Source: Anthoceros angustus
Taxonomy: Eukaryota > Streptophyta > Anthocerotopsida > Anthocerotales > Anthocerotaceae
Assembly: GCA_010909165.1 (NCBI GenBank)
Contig: MU008160.1
Location: 1,736,001-1,800,000, forward strand
DNA: 64,000 bases
Direction of reading: 5' to 3'
Shown here: piece by piece, positions 20,972 through 32,100 of the stretch
How the letters are laid out: each line of letters opens with the position of its first letter
Position numbering within the stretch: position 1 is the stretch's first letter
Notes under the pieces: model-generated
The model's database searches: none
Told to the model about the DNA's origin: nothing
The model's input: the letters and a program-made list of their open reading frames with translations, nothing else
Translations under genes and position numbers: made by a program

Positions 20972-22120
20972 TTTTAGAGGGAAGTGGCATCATAGGTCAG
21001 GGGCTTTTTCTTGGATTAGGCAATAGGGTGTTTTGAAGGGCCTTTGGAGCTGTAGTTACCTGAATTGGTAGGTGCGCTCGTGGTGGTTAGCCGTATTTTT
21101 TTTAGACACTGAGAAAGAGTGAGTTGTGGTGTTCCGCAGCTGGATGTATAAGAGACCTTTCCGTGTCTCTCTGGATAGACAATTTCAGGTGTGAGCTTCC
21201 GTGTGTCGAATCTGCGTGCGGGGTTGATTGGAGACGTCCGGTCAACAACAAACTGATTCGGTGCACCGCCCTTTCGTCACAAGAGGGCCAGGAAGATCCT
21301 TGGGTGGTCGAGAGCTGAGTGACCAAGCTCCGCATCTGGGGTGGCTAGCGGTGATGGGCGCGCTACGCACGCTGGAAGGAGAAGATTTCCACGGTAGTTC
21401 GAGCGAGATCGCGGCTGTGCAAATTCCCCGGTGCTGTCCAGCATTTTTTCCTCCTTCTTTCCAACCCGTTGTCTAACCAGATTGTCTAACTCTAAGACAG
21501 GGGTCTATGTGACCCAAGTGTGGCCTGAGAGAGGGGTTGGCGAGAGCAACTTGTGTGTGGTGGTGTCTGAGAGTTAGGAAGGAAGAGGAGAAGTGAGTCG
21601 ACGTGTAAGGAGGAGTCTAGGGAGTGATGAACGTGAAAGTTTGGGGGAGCGTGGCATATGAGAAGGGTTGTGGGGTGAATGGTGGAAACGGAGCGAATTG
21701 GTGACGGAGTGAGGCGCGCGGCGTGAGTGGCCAAGGTAGGCGTCCGCCGTGAGTTCCGGGGCGGATGCCCCTGGAGGTGAGCTGGAGTAAGCGCGAATCT
21801 GTGTGTGAGACTATATCCCTTAGAATCATGCCAGAGGAACCGGGTGTCAAGTAGAAGGACGCAGCGGCCACAGGTGGGTAGGTCCCGCCGCAGTGGTTGA
21901 GCTACCACCGCGTGGTCGAAGATTACCGGGTACGAACTTACCACGGTGGTGGGTTCGGACGTTAGTGGATTCTTGTAGGTAGGGCCGTAGTAGGGCTAGA
22001 ATCCATAGTTTTGGAACACCTTGACAAAAAACCATTCCCTTGGGATCGAATCCTAGGACTATAACGACATAGAGGATAAATGTGGCCTCCTTGTGTCTTT
22101 AGACGCAAAATACCATTCCA
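20972..22120. other. No gene recognised
   Basis: A spacer between the transposon-type ORF and the copia fragment. The 150-codon minus-strand frame at 21944-21492 has no domain. It may be the 3' noncoding end of the upstream element. Confidence 0.4.
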
Positions 22121-22139
22121 CACTAAGTTATTCCTAGCA

Positions 22140-23046
22140 ACAATATTGAACTAGTTAACAAGATTAAAGTTGACCTTAGTAAAGAATTCGAGATGAAGGA
22201 TCTCGGCAAAATTAAATATATTCTTGGAATGCATGTATATAGAGATACCACTAGAGCTATTTACCTTCATCAAGGAAGATATGTAGCTGGTATGTTAAAA
22301 CGCTTCAATTTGGAGAATGCACGTGCAGCAGCCACACTTGGCGGCGTAGGTGTTAAGCTTTCATCTACTACCTTAGGTATCCACAATCTAAACAGGAAAA
22401 GAAAGAGATGGAAAATATTCCTTATCATATGGGAGTTGGTACTCTCATGTTCTTGAGTAATCAAACCAGACCAGATATCTCTAATACTGTAAATGTTGTT
22501 GCTCAGTTCTCAGAGAATCTAGGAAAGGATCACTGGGTTGCTCTCAAGCGCATCATGTGGTACCTCAAGGGTACTCCGAATTATGGCCTCCGCCTGCGCT
22601 GAAAGAAGCATCCGCTCTTGACATGCTTTGTCGATGCAGTTGGGCTTACGACACTGAAAAGTATCTCAAAGATATTGCTTTCTTGCTGGCTCCGTGAATT
22701 GGTCTTGTAAAAAATAAGCTGCAATATCACTTTCATCAACAGAATCGGAGTACAAAGCACTCACTGAGAAAGAGGCTGAATGGGAAAGAAAGCTATGTGA
22801 AGATTTGGATATGAAGCAGGAAGGGCCAACAGTGCTTAATAATTGTGACAATATGTCAGCCCTTGCTCTTATCACTAATCCTATCTTTCATGCGCGCACG
22901 AAGCATATTGAGATTCAACACCATTTTATTCGTGACGCTGCTGAGAGAGGAATTGTTAAGGTATAGTATGTACCCACTGACGACAATACAGCAGATATAC
23001 TAACAAAATCCTTGCCGAAGTTTAAACATCGCCTCGAGAAGGCTTG
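22140..23046 (+). pseudogene. Ty1/copia 3' part: end of reverse transcriptase and RNase H
   Basis: Copia-type pol in broken frames: VDLSKEFEMKDLGKIKYILG, then RPDISNTVNVVAQFSENLGK and LKRIMWYLKGTPNYGLRL, then YKALTEKEAEWERK, NNCDNMSALALITNP, HARTKHIEIQHHFIRDAAER and YVPTDDNTADILTKSLPK. These are the conserved copia RT thumb and RNase H segments. A TAG (22964-22966) interrupts IVKV/YVPTDD where the family often has Gln or Glu. The 5' part (gag, protease, integrase) is absent. The LTR-like stretch follows directly. Confidence 0.9.
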
Positions 23047-23640
23047 ATTGGTAGGTCAGAGCTTTTATGCACTGACCATACACATTTGGTGAGGTGCATC
23101 TTATCTCGAGCGTTCGATTACTTGAAGTTGATTTTAATAGAGACGCTTGCTTCAATCTTACTGATGACGCATGCAATCGGACGATCGGTGAGTTGAGTTT
23201 AGTTGAAGATCGTAGTACTTATACAATACTCCAGCGGCGAGTGATTATTAGTTCTTAGATTTAGATAACCCAATTAGTCTGAGAGGAAGAGTTAGAAGTA
23301 CGTTGGGTTAAGCCAATCTGACCACGTGTACAGATCACGTGGGTTATGGTCAGATTGGCTTAACCCAGCATGGTCATACCCTTTGGTATCTAGTTCCGAA
23401 GAGGTACAACTCTTCAGACACAGACTATAAAAGCCCACCACTTGTAATCAATTGTATCAATTAGTAAAGCACTAAACCTTGATAAAACGCTTCCGCAAAG
23501 CATCTCAAACTCTATGCCCGTTCTTTGAGAGAAGGTCATCTTCGATCGACTTCTCGCTAGCTCTACGCTGCCTGCACCCCGCTCTTTGGTGCTTTCTCTT
23601 CCGAGGTTCGAGCGCAACGCCTGGCCTTGACTACACGCCT
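23047..23640 (+). mobile_element. Probable 3' LTR of the copia fragment, with TATA box and hairpin
   Basis: It lies immediately downstream of the copia RNase H stop. It holds a TATA box (TATAAAAG, 23426-23433) and, upstream of it, an inverted repeat at about 23303-23372: GGGTTAAGCCAATCTGACC pairs with GGTCAGATTGGCTTAACCC, with CACGTG near the loop on both arms. The left LTR is not in the window, so the borders are uncertain. Confidence 0.55.
23426..23433 (+). promoter_or_regulatory. TATA box of the copia LTR
   Basis: TATAAAAG about 60 bp downstream of the hairpin, in an LTR-like context. Position and sequence fit an RNA polymerase II core promoter. Confidence 0.5.
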
Positions 23641-23642
23641 GT

Positions 23643-24670
23643 GAGGCCTGCACGAGCGGAGGACCCGAGAAAAGGAAGTGGCAAGGAGGCAATGGAGGAA
23701 GCGTCAAGGCGGAGGAGGCCGTGATCCGGTTGAAACCACGAGGAGGCAGCCAGGCGCTGGAGGCTCAGCTGAAGGAGGCCAAGGAGACGGAGGCCACCAC
23801 CAAGACCGACCAGGCCCACTATCGCAGGGACCGGAATCGTTGGAGGAGGCTACTGAGCTGGCTACCGCCTAAAGGAGGAGCAAAAGGCGAGAAAGCACAC
23901 ACGGCCCATGGGGCAAAGATGGAAGTGCGATTGAGGGAGCTGGGGGATCTTCGGATGCAGCTTCAGGAGGTGGGAGAGGCGCGCCAGGAGATGGAAGGGC
24001 AGATGGAGACCCTGGAGCTACGGCTCCAAGGGGTGGAGGAAAGGAACGGACTCCTCCAAGGGCGGATCGGGGACTACAAGCGGGAGATAGAGAGTCTCCA
24101 GCTCTGCTTGAGAGTAGAAGAAGGCCATCGGCAAAGCAAGGAGTTAGACGTCGCAAAGCTTGAAAGAGAGCTAGCCGATGCCAAACGTTTGGTCGAACTC
24201 CCGGGTCAGTTGGAGAAGGACATGGCAGTCCTGAGCGCGAAGGTGGCAGACTAGAAGCGTTGGCAGAAGGAGGAGCAGAGGTTGCTGGTCCGTCTACGAA
24301 GGGCGGAAGGAGAAGCCCAGTCCTTAGCAGGACGGTTGGTCGCTCTGCGAAGGGAGCAGGAGATAGAGCGAGCCAATGAGAAGCAGCGGCTTCAGGAGCT
24401 GGCAGAAGCCTCCCTAGTAGCTTCCCGAGATGCCGCCAGAGCCAGACTGGATGACCTCGCGGTGGGAATAGCTCACCAAGCGACTAGGCACGCCCGACTA
24501 CCAAAGAACCTTTGGAGACGAATACAGAGTGCTCCGAGCCCACGTAGAAGAGGCCATCCAGCAGATCGACTCGGACTTCGCGTACTATCATGCGGAGCCC
24601 TTGAGAGCGGTGGGGGCAGTCCACCAGGCTGCTGAGGTTGCAAGACCGCCAGAGGAGTCCGAGGGGACCT
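23643..24670 (+). pseudogene. Long coiled-coil ORF of transposon type, split by a TAG
   Basis: One frame from about 23721 to 24635 is interrupted only by TAG at 24252-24254 (KVAD, stop, KRWQKEEQRLL). It is almost entirely helical heptads rich in Glu, Arg, Leu and Gln (RLRELGDLRMQLQEVGEAR; LQGRIGDYKREIESLQLCLR). Near the end a frame change is needed to keep the conserved HVEEAIQQIDSDFAYYHAEP (about 24540-24600), which ends in ARPPEESEGT. An indel-ridden relative lies at 56-58.7 kb. The function is unknown; gag-like or structural protein of a non-autonomous element is the best guess. Confidence 0.55.
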
Positions 24671-25225
24671 GAAGAGAAGAAGGTCTCGGGAAAAGCGTGG
24701 CTGCAGGGAATTTGGGCGCCCTGTTTGGCGACGAGAGCACAATGAGGAGGGCCAGACAGATGGGAGGTGACTGGGAGAAGACGGCGAAGTGGCAACAACA
24801 GAGCAAGAGGTAGGTCCGCAGCACCCAGTACCCAACATGGGGGGTGTAGAGAGAAGTGCTCCAGTGGAGGGAAGGTCGGAGAGAGGAGGAGATGGCGCCG
24901 GGGGATGGGGGATCCCAAGAGGCAATTCCCGGCCACCGTGGTGGAGCTAACCACCTCCCCACTTCTCTACACCACTGTTGCCAAATGTAGGGTATTCCTA
25001 GCATATATAGACACTTTTTATTTCTAAAAATGCCAAGGTCCAAGGACTTTCTATCCTGACCTAACATACCCAGAGTTAAAGTCCAAGGACCAATTATTTA
25101 TAAAAATATTATTGCCATGGGCCAAGGATCACTTTCAGTATAAAAGGCCTTGCCCGGACGATTCCTAAGCGTTCCATCACACCAACAACAGAAAAAAACA
25201 AAAAAAAATCGTTCAAACCGACAGT
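24671..25225. other. Noncoding, with an LTR-like promoter
   Basis: GC-rich to 24960, then AT-rich with TATAAAAGG at 25139-25147, which resembles an LTR core promoter on the plus strand. No gene is seen. It may be the end of the coiled-coil element. Confidence 0.4.
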
Positions 25226-26121
25226 TCAGAGAAGGGTTAGTGTACATGTGGTCTCCCACACTAAGTCATCAACATATAGTGCAACCAGCACAAGGGAGCT
25301 GTCCTTGCGGAGTACATAGATATTGGTGTCTGCTTCACTTTGGATAAAACCTATCTTCTTGAGGTAAGAGTCCATTCTCTCATACCATAAACGTGGGCTT
25401 TGCTTTAGTCCGTAAATGGAACAAATAAGTTTACACACCTTGTTTGGGTATTGCTGATCTTCATAGTCTTCTGGTTGATCCATTGTTGATCTCTTCTTGC
25501 AGATGACCATAAAGAAAAGTAGTACAAACGTCAACCTGATAAATTTCCAGATTAAGCTCGGTACATAAAGCCAAGAGCATTTTGACGAAAGCAGCCTTGA
25601 CTACAGTTGAATAAACCTTATCGCCTTGATAATCCACTCCCTTTTTCTGATTATAACCCTTAGCCACTAGTCTAGCTTTATAGCGAATACGAGGTTCAAC
25701 CTCCTGGAATTTAGTTTTGAGAACCCACTTGCATTTATGAGTTCTCGCCTTCCCCTCGGCGGGAACAATAGGGATAGGTCTTTGCTTGAGGTGAAGAGGC
25801 CGGATGGAGCGTGTTGCGGACCTGAGTCGAGAGGACCGAGTCAAAACTCGTGCATAAGGTCACTGGTCGGAAGAAGCAGTGTCGTCTGAAGGAGCCGAAG
25901 CAAAATCCATGGATTCAGAACGAGCAGATGCTACCCGAGCCTCATCAAAAGTGACAGTGCGAGCATATACAATAGCATGGGTATCCAAGTCAACCAGATT
26001 ATAAGCCTTACGGTCCTCGCCATAGCCAACAAATACCAACTTGGGAGCGCGAGCAGAAAGCTTGTCGCGAAGCTGAGAGGGAACATTAGCATAGGCGGGG
26101 CAGCCAAAAATCTAAAGATGA
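25226..26121 (-). pseudogene. Ty1/copia pol, reverse transcriptase and end of integrase
   Basis: On the minus strand: IFGCPAYANVPSQLRDKLS (integrase end), KCKWVLKTKFQEVEPRIRYK and ARLVAKGYNQKKGVDY (RT start), LNLEIYQVDVCTTFLYGHL, KVCKLICSIYGLKQSPRLWY and LVALYVDDLV (RT catalytic YVDD). It stops at the YVDD box, so the RNase H and the right LTR are missing. It is the downstream half of the copia element whose integrase lies at 28229-29063. Confidence 0.9.
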
Positions 26122-28228
26122 AACATGATAATTTTTGAAGGGGGGGAATATAGTAACCCCCTTCGGTCGAGACAGCACCCCCTTGTCACGAAGAACACAT
26201 TTCCTAGAACAGCATATCTGCCCTACTTTGATAATGCGCACACCCTTTCTGAGGTCATACCTTTGATAAAAGATGCACTTTCAAGTCTACACTCGTGATT
26301 GGAGCACAGTAGGGTGTGGACCCGTTTGCGTTTTAGTAGAATGCATAGAGGGCTTCCATTTTCATATGTTTATTACAACCGAAAATTTTACTTTCAAGTG
26401 GTGGAACACAATGAAAACAATCCTGTACTAGCAGGAGTCTCATTTCAGTGGTCGTGAGAACATTGCAACAAACAACTGCTAAAGGAGGAAGTGGTCATCA
26501 ACATCGATAATAGTCATTGAAGAGTGCGGCCTAGCGACTCATCCATGCCTTGCGCCGAAACTGAGTCAAGTACCACCGCTATATTCCGGAGGCGGTCCAT
26601 ATCGTCCGCCTCAAAGTTGTCGTTCTCCTCCATTGCTTGCTCGCCTTCAATAGTATCATTCTTGGGCCCCGACTGTGATCGCCATTATCAAGATCTAGGG
26701 TCCACGACTCATCCAAAAGGTCGCCACCGTGGTCTTCAACCTTCCGGCACTCAATGCAACCACTTGGGCTTTAAGGCAATGCCAGCGTCCTTAAAATGAA
26801 CAAAGTTAGTTGCCCATGCGCCCATGCAAGCATACTTAAAATCAACAAAGTTGAGTTATTAAGAAGATATGAATTTTGAACACGGATCCTAGTCAATACT
26901 ACACCTTTTACCCAAACACTTGACCAATAGACCCAAGTTACAAATCTCTTGAGCCGCTAAATATTCATTTTCTTAAAGATAGCCTATGAGGAGGAGGGCG
27001 CCGGCCGGCGCCCAAGGGAGGGTGTGCTAGGGAGGGCGCCGGCGCCATGGGCAAGGCATGGCGGTTGGGGGGCCGGCGCCCAAGGGAGGCGGCGTGTTGG
27101 GCGCCGGCCGGCGCCCATGGGCGGTGTGCTAGGGGAGGGCGCCCAGGGCGCCCATGGGCAAGGCATGGCGGTGTGCTAGGGGAGGGCGCCACGGCCGGCG
27201 CCCATGAGCGAGCATGCTAGGGAGGGTGCCCGCCGGCGCCCTCCCTAGCTCCACCCGCACCGACGGGTGGTGCTAAGGGAGGGCGCCGCCGCCTCCCTCC
27301 ACGCCGCCTCCACGCCGCCTCCCTCCCGCCTGAACCACCCATAGGGTGGGCAAACGGGTGGTGCGGCGCTTAGGGCGCCACCGGGCCGGCGCCCTCCTTC
27401 CCTACACCACCAGCCGTATGCCCGACGGGTGGAGCGCGAACGGAGGGCGCCAGGCGGCCGGCGCCTCCTTCCCACACCACCAGCCGTATGCCCGACGGTG
27501 GAGGCGAACGAGCCAGCGGCCGGCGCCCTCCGTATGCCCATTGTGGCCCTCCCTTCCACGCACCCCTTGTACGTGGCACTTCCATCAAAAATTCAGTAGG
27601 CTAACCTTGGAATGAAGGCTACCCTTAGAAGCAAATGCCGTCAAATCGAGCCAAGATCCGTCGGTCGATCAGAGGGTACTCCTCCTAAACATCTGTGTCA
27701 CGATGGACAAAAGCGATAAGAGATAAGCTATGAGTTGCGTGGCTTCATACAACCCGCGAGTCAAAGTGCGTCAAGATAGTGATGACAATGCGAGAAGTGG
27801 ACCAAGCGATGAGAAGGATTGAACTCGGGGATGAGTGAAATCAAATCTTGTTTTTCCGGTCCCGAGTTAATGTTGTAAGTCCGGTTGTCGATGTTACTGT
27901 GTTAGGAAATACCTTGTCCGTGTCTTTTGTGGTGTCATAACAAAACCACATTTTCCTCCCAAAACGAGTTCTGATCGTCCCTTCCCGACAGAACCTTCCT
28001 CACCGCTCCTACTTTGCATTATTCTAGGTTCGAGTTTGCGACCACCATTCGACACAAACATTGCTGGATGGAAAGTAGTAACTTTACTGGGTGACACCCT
28101 TTTTTTCGGAGCTCTTTTTTGCAATGCCTTCAAAACGCTGTTTTAGGGCCCATCAAAAACCCCCTTCAGAGATTATTTGCGGAAAACCCCCTTCGAGATT
28201 ATTCACCCCCTTCAAAAATTATCATGTT
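26122..28228. mobile_element. 2.1 kb DNA transposon with 29-bp terminal inverted repeats, inserted in a copia integrase
   Basis: The ends 26122-26150 and 28200-28228 are inverted copies of AACATGATAATTTTTGAAGG plus GGG-rich continuation, with one mismatch in 29. ATGA flanks both ends as a likely 4-bp target duplication. Subterminal CCCCCTTC motifs recur inside both ends. Removing the element rejoins the copia integrase (SWHGYKPLITH to IFGCPAYANVP) to within a few bases. The interior has no transposase; it holds a 550-bp array of GGCGCC palindromes (26996-27540). It is non-autonomous. I cannot assign the superfamily safely from the ends. Confidence 0.8.
26996..27540. repeat. GC-palindrome array (GGGCGCCGGCCGGCGCCC) inside the DNA transposon
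   Basis: The perfect 18-bp palindrome GGGCGCCGGCCGGCGCCC occurs at 26996-27013 and 27099-27116, with damaged copies near 27190. Around them are repeated blocks of GGCGTGTTGG/GGTGTGCTAGGG, GCGCCCATGGGC and, to the right, CACCACCAGCCGTATGCCCG. GC content is far above the flanks. Long frames here on both strands are compositional. Confidence 0.85.
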
Positions 28229-29090
28229 ATGAGTAATAAGAGGCTTATATCCATGCCAGGACTCAAAGGGTGTCCGGCCAGGAACTGACTTGGAAAGAAC
28301 CCTGTTGCGCAGATACGCCGCAGTATTAACCGCTTCGGCCCAGAAGGGTTTGGGGAGCTGAGCGCGGGCTAGCATAGCGCGGGCCATGGCGAGCAGATCG
28401 CCGTTGGCCTTTTCAGCAACCCCATTCTGCTGAGAAGTGTAGGGAACCGTAAATTGACGGAGAATCCCCCTCTCAAGACAGAAGTCCTTAAATTGCCAGT
28501 TATTTAATTCTTCTGCATTATCAGATCTAATGCACCGAAGCTTGTAACCGGTTTGCAGCTCAGCCATAGTGACAAAAGGAGTAAAAGAGCCGAAGGAATC
28601 ACTCTTCAACTTGAGCGGAATAGCAAAGGTATAGCGACTATAGTCATCAACAATAGTCACAAAGTGCAATGCGCCGCCAAGTGAAGGGACTGGGAGTGGA
28701 CCACAAAGATCAACATGGACCAACTCCAAGGGCTGAGTAGCCCGACGGACAGGTAGAGTAGGATAGGGGAAGCTACGTTGTTTAGCATATATACAAGGTT
28801 CACATAACGGTGGAGGCTGTGAAAAGTGTGGTAAGCCGAGAATGCCATAATAGAGAGTCACCTTTGTAGGAACGCCCTCTGTCGACCGCAGTTGCCATTG
28901 CGGGAGCTGGGGTCGAGGAAGCCGTGATCACCGGTGCAGCAGAGAAGACATAGAGATCATGCTGCGGACGACCTCTGGCAACCACGCAACCAGGAGAAAC
29001 AGACCTTGTAAGGAGGCAATCGCCTCTGCCGAACTCGAGTTTGAAAGTACCATCCTTCACCAAGTTGGTCCAAGCATGCTTTAGTGCTCA
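28229..29090 (-). pseudogene. Ty1/copia GAG-pre-integrase and integrase core
   Basis: Minus-strand frame. At 29063-28800 is the pre-integrase segment (SLLWHSRL; broken HxLGH). At 28861-28229 is the integrase: CEPCIYAKQ, LELVHVDLCGPLPVPSLGG, FVTIVDDYSRYTFAIPLK, LRCIRSDNAEELN, YTSQQNGVAEKANGDLLAMA and FWAEAVNTAAYLRNR. The catalytic D, D and E positions are visible. It breaks off at SWHGYKPLITH, where the DNA transposon is inserted; the remainder lies at 26121-25226. Upstream gag and left LTR are gone, replaced by a gypsy remnant. Confidence 0.92.
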
Positions 29091-29149
29091 CATTAGTGAG
29101 AAACGGACGAAACATTGTTATTTTGTCCTCATGTAAAGTTAATAATTTT

Positions 29150-32100
29150 AACTAATTTATTTCTTCTGCATAAGGATCTGCTATAGCAAGGACTGGAGCG
29201 CTACTGAGGGCCTGTTTCAAGGCCTCGAATGGTACCTGAGCGATTGCATCTAGCTGCAGGGTTTTACTGGCTGATTGCTTGAGGGCAGCTGTCAACGGAA
29301 TTGCAATTTTGCTGAAGTTCCGGGTAAAGCGCCGATAAAAACCTGCCATACCATTGAACCCCCTGAGCTATGTGATGTCTTGGAGGAGGGGCCATCCTAG
29401 TATAGCTTTAATCTTTCTAGGGTCAACCTTAATACCCCCGGAGCTAATAACATGGCCCAGGTACTCGCACTCATTTTTCATGAAGACACACTTGCTCCGC
29501 TTGGCCAGTAGCTTGTTATTCCTAAGCAGGGTGAATACTTGTCTCACTAGCTGAATGTGATTGTGGGGTCTGCAGAGTATATCAGGATATCGTCAAGAAA
29601 AACTTCCACCCCTTTTCCCAAGAGTGGTCTCAGAATCTCTTGCATGAGGCACTAGAAGGTAGCTAGGGCGTTGGTGAGGCCAAAGGGCATCACTGTGAAT
29701 TCAAAGTGGCCATGCCTTGTACGAAAGGCCGTCTTGAACTCATCACCCGCCTTGATCCGGATTTGGTGGAAACCCGAGCGGAGGTCGATTTTGGTGAAGT
29801 AGCTTGACCCATGCAGCTGGTCTAGAATTTCATCTATTCTAGGCATCTGGTATACATTTATGATTGTGGCTCGATTGAGCCCTCTGTAGTCTATACATAA
29901 CCTCCAATTTCCATCTGGTTTTGCCACCAATAGGACGGGTGCACCAAAGGGAGACACCGACGACCGGACGAACCCACTCTGTAAGAATTCATCAACTTGT
30001 CTTTTGATCTCTTCGTTTTGTGAAATTGAAGTTCCATAAGGTTGGATACTTGCGGGTTTATGGCCCGGCATGAGATCGATACCATGATCAATTGCCCATC
30101 GGGGAGGTAGCTCAGTGGGCTCGGCGAAGATGTCAGCATACTCTTGTAACATCTCCTTGAAGTCACTAGGCAACTTGGCCTCATCTTCCTTCGCTTGGGC
30201 TGCTCTGGACTCTGATGTGCCATCTAGGGGCAACACCCTCTTTAGCAGAGCTATGTACTGGAAATTGCCTGTGGCTGTGACTTTATTGAAAACTGATACG
30301 GCGAACAAGTGCTTGTTCTGTACGTAGCGTTCGCCAGACATTACATATTGCTTGCCCTCTACTTACAAGGTGACTACGTTGTTATCCCAGTCTATGTCTA
30401 GGGCTCTGGAATGATACGCTAGCCAAGGCTTGCCAACTATGACATCATGGCAAAGCGTTGGCATAATAGTGAACCCCAGGGTCTTTGCGTAGCCTCCTGG
30501 GAAGGTGAGATTTGCATCTGCCCACTGTTCCTCATTAATGTTTCTACCGTCCAGATCCGTAATTACCGTGGATAAGTGACCTGAATTGTGGATATGTAGG
30601 CCTGCTCTCTCTACGGCCACCCTGGATATGGAGTGATCGCCAGCCCCAGAGTCCAGCAACACTGTGGCTCTGGTCCCTTCTAGTCCCACTAAGAATTTGA
30701 TGGGAAATTCATGTGATCCATGTGGCAAGCATTGGCTGCGCTGATCCCATAACATGCCTACACATTGTCTTCGGATGGACCCTCTGTCCTTTTTGTCTCT
30801 TCAGTCCTAACCGAATGTCCACTTTTTGCAGGGGTTGGTGTGTTAGCTGAGCTCCTGGTAGTCTTACCAATTTCCTTCAACCAAGTAATAAAATCCCTGC
30901 TAAAAGGACAGACTCTAGAACCATGTTTGGTGGACATACACGTGAAGCACGTGTGCTTCTCGTGACTCTGTTTTCTTCGCTTGGTGAGTCTTGAACACCG
31001 GCTTCTTGTCGTAGTATTACTGCCTTTTCCCACTTGGATTTGAAAGCTCCTGCAGACTGGGATGTTTGTACTTATTAACTACCATAGTTAATCGCAGCTT
31101 TCATGGCCTCTTCTAGGGTGCTTGGATTGGTTTGATAAACGTCGGCCCTCATGTCGAACTTCAGCCCATCGATGAACTTCTCGATTTTTTGTTCCTCGTC
31201 GAGACGTGGCATGTCCAGGGTGAGTTGGAGGAAGCTGTCACTGTAGTCCTATACAATTCCTTGCTGGAAGATGGTTATGAACTGGTGGTATAATTCCTTA
31301 CGGTGGTTCACTGGCAAGAATTGTTGGAGAGATAGCTGTTTGAAGACACCCCAAGAGTATGCGAAGGGTTCCATCCCCAAGTCCACTTGATTCTCCCGTT
31401 GGCGCCACCACCAGTAAGCGTACCCTTCCAAGCTCATAACACTTTACTAAATTTTTTGAAGGTCATCCTTCTCACCCAAGGCGAAGATGTCGGCATACTC
31501 TTGTAACATCTCCTTGAAGTCACTAGGCAACTTGGCCTCATCTTCCTTCGCTTTTGCTCGGACTCGATGTGCCATCTAGGCAACACCCTCTTTAGCGTAG
31601 CTATGTCGGAAATTGCGTGGTCGTGACTTTATTGAAAATCGACAGTCGAACAAGTGCTTGTTCGACGCAGCGCCGCCGGACATTACATATTGCTTGCCCT
31701 CTACTTACAAGGTGACTACGTTGTTATCCCAGTCTATGTCTAGGGCTCTGGAATGATACGCTAGCCAAGGCTTGCCAACTATGACATCATGGCAAAGCGT
31801 TGGCATAATAGTGAACCTGTGGTCTTTGCGTAGCCTCACAGGAAGGTGAGATTTGCATCCGCCCACTTGTTCCTCATTAATGTTTCTACCGTCGGATCCG
31901 TAATTACTGTGGATAAGTGACTGAATTGTGGATATGTAGGCTGCTCTCTCGGCCACCACGGATATGGAGTGATCGCCACCCCGAGTCCAGAACACCGTGG
32001 CTCTGGTCCCTTCTAGTCCCACTAAGAATTTGATGGGAAATTCATGTGATCCATGTAGCATTGGTCACATTGATCCCATAACATGCCTACATTGTCTTGG

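Noticed and set aside
19052-24635. Alternative genetic code with TAG as glutamine
   Set aside because: The intact metal ATPase and kinesin frames contain no in-frame TAG or TAA, and TAG also appears as a terminal stop. C-to-T change at CAG explains the data more simply.
26965-27588. Pro/Ala/Arg-rich ORFs on both strands
   Set aside because: They are produced by the GGCGCC palindrome array; no start, domain or codon bias supports them.
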